The notes under the pieces were generated by a model. That model saw only the letters and a program-made list of their open reading frames with translations, was not told where the DNA came from and did not search any database. 64,000 nucleotides of DNA from Chitinophagaceae bacterium. GTDB lineage: Bacteria; Bacteroidota; Bacteroidia; Chitinophagales; Chitinophagaceae. The stretch is taken from positions 744,001 through 808,000 of the forward strand of contig JAMLGU010000001.1 in assembly GCA_023957575.1 (NCBI GenBank). Reading direction: 5' to 3'. The position numbers were made by a program, and so were the translations under genes. This document shows, piece by piece, positions 60,665-64,000 of the stretch (position 1 is its first letter; every line of letters begins with the position of its first letter).

Positions 60665-60712
60665 CTCAATCTCAACCTCAACCTCAATCTTAACCTCAAC
60701 CTCAACCTCACC
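60665..60712. repeat. Hexamer array between nuoB and nuoC, covering the nuoB stop
   Basis: Eight contiguous six-base units in register read CTCAAT, CTCAAC, CTCAAC, CTCAAT, CTTAAC, CTCAAC, CTCAAC, CTCACC on the plus strand (GGTTGA-type on the coding strand). The last unit contains the nuoB TGA stop codon. The unit is the same as in the rplQ tail array. Confidence 0.88.
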
Positions 60713-61265
60713 CTAACTCTTCACTCATCTCTTTTTTGATTTGCTCCCTTGTAAGTCCGGCTTTAATTTTTTTCTGCAGCGTAATCAGCGCATGCATCAG
60801 CGCTTCAGGGCGCGGAGGGCATCCGGGGATATACACATCTACCGGTATCACATGGTCTGCCCCTTTTACTACCGAATAGGTATTATAAAAAAACGGTCCG
60901 CCACTAATGGCACAAGCGCCCATTGCCACCACATATTTCGGTTCTGCCATCTGGTCGTAAAGTCTTTTAAGCACTGGAGCCATTTTGTTCACAATTGTTC
61001 CGGCAATGATGATAACGTCTGCCTGCCGGGGAGTAGCGCGTACTACTTCAAAACCAAACCGGCTCCAATCGTACTTTGCCGAGTTAACGCTCATAAATTC
61101 AATGGCACAACAACTGGTGCCAAAGGTGAGCGGCCAAAGCGAGTTGCTGCGTGCCCAGTTGATGACATCATCCAGCACGCCGGTACTCACAGTGGCGCCT
61201 CCCTCATTCAATATTTTGCCGGGAAAAACTTCTGTGGTGGATTGTATGGTTTGATTATCGCTCAT
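60708..61265 (-). CDS. nuoB: NADH-quinone oxidoreductase subunit B
   Basis: NuoB holds cluster N2, the last iron-sulfur centre before quinone. The 185-residue product shows the paired cysteines in [13 protein letters not shown], then [15 protein letters not shown] and [17 protein letters not shown], giving all four ligands. The family core ends with the helix [11 protein letters not shown]; the last residues (SEELG) run up to a stop codon that lies within a hexamer repeat array, so the C terminus may vary between strains. It follows nuoA by 75 bp. Confidence 0.97.
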   Translation of the reverse strand: MSDNQTIQSTTEVFPGKILNEGGATVSTGVLDDVINWARSNSLWPLTFGTSCCAIEFMSVNSAKYDWSRFGFEVVRATPRQADVIIIAGTIVNKMAPVLKRLYDQMAEPKYVVAMGACAISGGPFFYNTYSVVKGADHVIPVDVYIPGCPPRPEALMHALITLQKKIKAGLTREQIKKEMSEELG

Positions 61266-61340
61266 TTTTTTGATTAAAATTCAATATTTAAGGGTATTCT
61301 TTGCTATAAATGGTTAAATATCAACCTCTTATAGGGTTTG

Positions 61341-61691
61341 TTACTGCCATTTCAACGCTCCTTTTTTATGAGCGTATAAGAATCCCATAAACAATATAAA
61401 GAAAAAAATTACTACCTCTATCAGTGCCAGCCATCCTACGCTTTTCACTACTACCGCCCAGGGATAGAGAAATATTAGTTCAACATCAAAAATTAAAAAT
61501 ATTAAGGCAAATAAATAATAACCCACATTAAACTGAATCCAACTGGGTCCTTTTGTGGGTATTCCACATTCATAAGGTTCGCCCTTTTGTTCATTGGTTC
61601 CGGCTTTAAGCACAAGCTTGGAAATGAGCAATGCAATTACCGAAAAGGCAATTGCAGCAATGGCAAGAATTATAATCGATGCAGCTCCCAT
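61341..61691 (-). CDS. nuoA: NADH-quinone oxidoreductase subunit A
   Basis: NuoA is a three-helix membrane subunit at the base of the peripheral arm. The 116-residue product shows KGEPYECGIPTKGPSWIQFN, with the conserved Glu and Cys of the quinone loop, and YYLFALIFLIFDVELIFLYP with its essential acidic pair. It is the first gene of the nuo operon, with a TATTTTTG box 21 nt upstream. Confidence 0.97.
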   Translation of the reverse strand: MGAASIIILAIAAIAFSVIALLISKLVLKAGTNEQKGEPYECGIPTKGPSWIQFNVGYYLFALIFLIFDVELIFLYPWAVVVKSVGWLALIEVVIFFFILFMGFLYAHKKGALKWQ

Positions 61692-61712
61692 TGATTCATT
61701 TTTTAATCATGG

Positions 61713-61720
61713 CAAAAATA
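61713..61720 (-). promoter_or_regulatory. Putative -7 box of the nuo operon
   Basis: The minus strand reads TATTTTTG, matching TAnnTTTG, 21 nt upstream of the nuoA ATG. It lies in the 124-bp gap after the phosphoribosyltransferase gene, supporting separate transcription of nuo. Confidence 0.55.
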
Positions 61721-61815
61721 ATGTTAAGGCATTATACGAATCTATGATAAATATATACAGAAATATGTTATTTATCATTTTTTCTAAGGAAAATATTGGT
61801 TATGTAGAGAAAAGT

Positions 61816-62211
61816 TTAGATTAACCAGGGAAATTTAAAGCAAGCTTCATCATAAAGACTATAATCCGCAGTACCGTTTACCGCAAAAGTTTTTACCAGC
61901 GCTGCATCTTTCTCCAAAAGTTCTTTTGCATATCTGAGGGATGCCCCTGTTTTCACACGGTCTTCTACCAATAAAATACGCCTGTTTTTAAATTCAAAGT
62001 CAATTGGAACAATCAGTTTTGGCTTATCATAAATAGGTTTTTGCTTTGTATCGCGCCAATTAATTCGCAGTAAACGAATTTCTATATTAAGCCGCTGATT
62101 GAGGATAGCAGCAGGAATAAGGCCGCCATTGGCAATAGCCACTAACAGGTCAAAATCTTCTTCAAAGGTGAATGAAGCTAATTTTTCTTTTACTTCTTCA
62201 AATGATTTCAA
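61816..62211 (-). CDS. Phosphoribosyltransferase-fold protein
   Basis: This 131-residue cytosolic protein has the PRTase type I fold. The start FDLLVAIANGGLIPAAILNQ and the PRPP loop RILLVEDRVKTGASLRYAKE are clear. In the loop the usual acidic pair is Glu-Asp, which the fold tolerates. The purine or pyrimidine specificity is not visible, and the short length suggests a xanthine/hypoxanthine-type or regulatory member. It lies 40 bp behind an S-component-like membrane protein on the same strand, which hints at base uptake and salvage. Confidence 0.85.
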   Translation of the reverse strand: MKSFEEVKEKLASFTFEEDFDLLVAIANGGLIPAAILNQRLNIEIRLLRINWRDTKQKPIYDKPKLIVPIDFEFKNRRILLVEDRVKTGASLRYAKELLEKDAALVKTFAVNGTADYSLYDEACFKFPWLI

Positions 62212-62251
62212 TAATTATGGGTTGGAACTCTTGTCCTTTTTTTGATTGATT

Positions 62252-62761
62252 TTAATATTTAGCCAAAGCTTTTAATACAATATAACCGCCAAATATTTGT
62301 AAAAACATACCTGGAAGACCCAGTTTTAAATCCTGAACCGCCAGATTAATATCTTTTACAATTACCCACTCAACCGCCGAGCCCAAAAGTTGATACGCTA
62401 CTACCACGATAACAAGCGCCAGAATGGAAATGTTTTTAAAATATTTTGCTGCCGCAAATGCTGCAATTGCCAGAAAGGCTGATTTAACGAGAATAGCCGG
62501 TAAAAAGGCAGCAGGAGGCATCCCAAAAAAGGCATAATTTAATACCGGAGATAACACCGCAGTCAATAATCCTGCCATCAGACCATATTTATAGGCGGCA
62601 ATAAGCGTGAAAAAATAAATGGGCAGAAAAATTAAACCTCCATTGGGCATTAAATGCGCCAATTGGGGCAATAAAATATTACCAATTACAAATAACCCTG
62701 CGAAAAGATAGGTACGATAATCGCTTATGGCCAGATTACGAAGTTGAATTGAAGCGTTCAT
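62252..62761 (-). CDS. ECF-transporter S-component-like membrane protein
   Basis: This 169-residue protein has about five or six transmembrane helices. The opening YLFAGLFVIGNILLPQLAHL, then LMPNGGLIFLPIYFFTLIAA with YKYGLMAGLLTAVLSPVLNY, matches the general S-component pattern of energy-coupling-factor transporters (a substrate-binding membrane subunit). No EcfA ATPase or EcfT gene is in the window. The ligand is unknown. It is probably co-transcribed with the phosphoribosyltransferase gene (40-bp gap). A perfect 9-bp dyad lies about 110-150 bp upstream. Confidence 0.75.
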   Translation of the reverse strand: MNASIQLRNLAISDYRTYLFAGLFVIGNILLPQLAHLMPNGGLIFLPIYFFTLIAAYKYGLMAGLLTAVLSPVLNYAFFGMPPAAFLPAILVKSAFLAIAAFAAAKYFKNISILALVIVVVAYQLLGSAVEWVIVKDINLAVQDLKLGLPGMFLQIFGGYIVLKALAKY

Positions 62762-63128
62762 AATATCTAAATTATTGGTTTATATATTTTTATATTAATG
62801 TTGTCTTAATCTTTGATACAATATTTACACCAATCAGGTTAATTTAATTAAAAGTTGAAGGTACAAAAATTTTGCAGAACAGTAACCATGATTTTTGACA
62901 GGTTCTGCAAGAATAATATTAGTAAAGATGTCTGCTTAAAAGGATTGGGTAAAAGCAAGTCTGAACAAAAAACTAAGCCCAAAAAAGCTTGCACTTCTAA
63001 AACGGAGCAAACCTTCACCTGGTAAGGATTTTAGTATCTAATTTGCTTATTTTTGAGGAAACTCCAGATAAAATAAAACTGTTTTTAATATTTCAAGCGT
63101 AAAATTTTTCTTTTTATAATAAAAACCC
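62762..63128. other. Gene-free divergent region upstream of rpsT
   Basis: About 370 bases lie between the S-component-like gene and the rpsT promoter box. The clearest structure is TTGCAGAAC (62872-62880) inverted perfectly as GTTCTGCAA (62902-62910), with a 21-nt loop. The stretch 62930-63040 is less AT-rich and contains partial dyads but no recognisable riboswitch consensus or RNA gene. Confidence 0.5.
62872..62910. repeat. Perfect 9-bp inverted repeat upstream of the S-component-like gene
   Basis: TTGCAGAAC and GTTCTGCAA are exact complements, separated by 21 bases. The dyad is 111-149 bp upstream of the S-component-like gene and 246 bp upstream of rpsT. It could be a regulator site or part of an RNA leader. 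Confidence 0.55.
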
Positions 63129-63136
63129 TACCTTTG
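63129..63136 (+). promoter_or_regulatory. Putative -7 box of rpsT
   Basis: TACCTTTG matches TAnnTTTG, 19 nt upstream of the rpsT ATG. Confidence 0.65.
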
Positions 63137-63155
63137 CCGTCCAAAAATTATATAG

Positions 63156-63416
63156 ATGGCCAATCATAAAGCAACAAAAAAGGATACAAGGCAGGTTGCC
63201 AAACGTAGAGAAAGAAACAGGTATTATGGCAAAACCACTCGTAATGCTATCAGAGATATTACTGCTGCAGATGCAAAAGATGCGTCTGAAAAGCTTCCTT
63301 CTGTAGAAAGCATGATTGATAAACTTGCTAAAAGAGGAGTAATACATCGTAATAAAGCTGCCAACCTGAAAAGCAAACTGGCTAAAAAGATTAATACTGC
63401 CAAGGCTGCAAAATAA
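63156..63416 (+). CDS. rpsT: 30S ribosomal protein S20
   Basis: S20 is a helical 16S rRNA-binding protein. The 86-residue product starts MANHKATKKDTRQVAKRRER and shows LAKRGVIHRNKAANLKSKLA near the end, both typical of S20, with the expected basic, alanine-rich composition. It is monocistronic: a promoter box lies just upstream and a strong terminator follows 28 bp after the stop. Confidence 0.97.
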   Translation: MANHKATKKDTRQVAKRRERNRYYGKTTRNAIRDITAADAKDASEKLPSVESMIDKLAKRGVIHRNKAANLKSKLAKKINTAKAAK

Positions 63417-63444
63417 AGTCTGGTGTCAAACATATTTAAATAAT

Positions 63445-63471
63445 AAAAGAAGGCTTTTAGCCTTCTTTTTT
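63445..63471 (+). terminator. Rho-independent terminator of rpsT
   Basis: AAAAGAAGGC pairs with GCCTTCTTTT around a five-base loop (TTTTA), followed by further T residues. It is 28 bp after the rpsT stop. Confidence 0.92.
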
Positions 63472-63559
63472 GCATTTATAATCTGTGAAATGAAAAACTT
63501 ATCTGCATAATTTGTACGCTAATGAATAACGTGTTGGGTTATTAACTCAGCAATATACA

Positions 63560-64000
63560 TTATCTGGTATTTAAAAAATTATTAAACAGCTCAATAGCCT
63601 GATTGTCATTAAATAAGGCCAGATGACCTTCATTCTTTACCTCAAAAAATTGTGTTTCCTTGCAATCTGAGCAATTCATTAGGTTTTGTTTGAAGGTTTG
63701 CCAGGAATACATTTGCACCGGCGAATCATGTAACCCCTGTATAAAAAGTATATCCGATTTGAAACCACTTGTAAATTTTAATAGCGACCTGTCGAGGTAG
63801 GGTTCGGGATTATCTGAGGCAAAACCATATTGATTATAAAGGAGCGTACAAGCCGCACTGGATTTTATTTGTCTTTTTTCTTCCAGCTGACACCTGTAAG
63901 CCAGATTAAGAGGCCCGGGCGCATTGGCTATTACTCCATTAACACTGTGCAACCTGTTTAGCCGGGTTACCAGATAGCCTCCTTGTGAATGCCCCGCAAG
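63560..64000 (-). CDS. Alpha/beta-hydrolase, C-terminal part, 5' end outside window
   Basis: The frame is open to the end of the window, so the gene continues upstream of base 64000 on the minus strand. The visible 146 residues begin LAGHSQGGYLVTRLNR, which contains the nucleophile elbow G-H-S-Q-G. They continue to an aspartate-bearing DILFIQGLHDSPVQMYS and a histidine-bearing VKNEGHLALFND, giving a complete Ser-Asp-His triad. The protein is probably an esterase or peptidase-like hydrolase; a secreted form cannot be judged because the N terminus is missing. The TTG at 63952 is internal. Confidence 0.88.
   Translation of the reverse strand, partial: LAGHSQGGYLVTRLNRLHSVNGVIANAPGPLNLAYRCQLEEKRQIKSSAACTLLYNQYGFASDNPEPYLDRSLLKFTSGFKSDILFIQGLHDSPVQMYSWQTFKQNLMNCSDCKETQFFEVKNEGHLALFNDNQAIELFNNFLNTR

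Noticed and set aside
62762..63128. Riboswitch or small RNA upstream of the S-component-like gene
   Set aside because: Only a dyad and weak partial stems are visible; no cobalamin, TPP, preQ1 or other riboswitch consensus could be matched.
1..64000. CRISPR array, prophage, restriction-modification or toxin-antitoxin system
   Set aside because: No regular direct repeats with unique spacers, no phage structural genes and no methylase, nuclease or toxin pairs were seen; the only mobile DNA supported is the single insertion sequence.

Overview
The window looks like a core-chromosome stretch of a Bacteroidota bacterium, most likely of the Chitinophagales/Chitinophagaceae group. The evidence is low G+C, many TAnnTTTG-type -7 promoter boxes without strong Shine-Dalgarno sequences, families largely confined to Bacteroidota (DUF4292, DUF6263, IPExxxVDY, DUF6580, EnvC-type coiled coil), a metalloprotease with a Bacteroidota-type C-terminal Ig-like domain, and lipoproteins with short lipoboxes. 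No rRNA, tRNA, CRISPR array, prophage or plasmid genes were seen. Layout, 1-11 kb: the C-terminal part of an ABC exporter cut by the window edge, thioredoxin, an MBL-fold hydrolase, a sigma/anti-sigma/periplasmic-protein operon, a complete insertion sequence (4657-6282) with terminal inverted repeats and flanking TAATTA, then mreBCD and an orphan sensor kinase. 10-20 kb: housekeeping genes (yqgE, murF, ispF, dut, DUF4292 lipoprotein, EnvC-like amidase activator, ppc). 20-23 kb: an AT-rich cassette of DedA, zinc-ribbon and TerC genes in one operon, transcribed away from a TetR regulator, with a palindrome lying between two outward promoters. 23-27 kb: the alpha ribosomal operon infA-rpmJ-rpsM-rpsK-rpsD-rpoA-rplQ, detached from the spc operon. 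27.5-51 kb: mixed single genes and short operons (M43 protease, msrB, adk, feoB, M28 peptidase, lpxA-ABC-vanZ, AraC regulator, ruvA, fabH, macro domain-GNAT, manA, yraN, xerD, DUF2911, DUF6263, an ECF sigma factor and an arginase-fold protein). 51-62 kb: an eleven-gene respiratory complex I operon nuoABCDHIJKLMN without nuoEFG. 62-64 kb: a phosphoribosyltransferase with an S-component-like membrane protein, rpsT, and the end of an alpha/beta hydrolase gene cut by the window edge. How the genes work together: most encode cell-wall growth (mreBCD, murF, EnvC), envelope lipid and LPS synthesis (fabH, lpxA), translation and transcription, and respiration. What gene function does not explain is a set of degenerate 6-bp and 7-bp tandem arrays placed between co-transcribed essential genes (rpsD/rpsK, rpsM/rpmJ, nuoC/nuoD, nuoB/nuoC). 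The same hexamer also builds the repetitive acidic tail of ribosomal protein L17. These arrays and the TetR/DedA/zinc-ribbon/TerC cassette are the observations most worth following up; I found no clear defence system or other complete novel machine.
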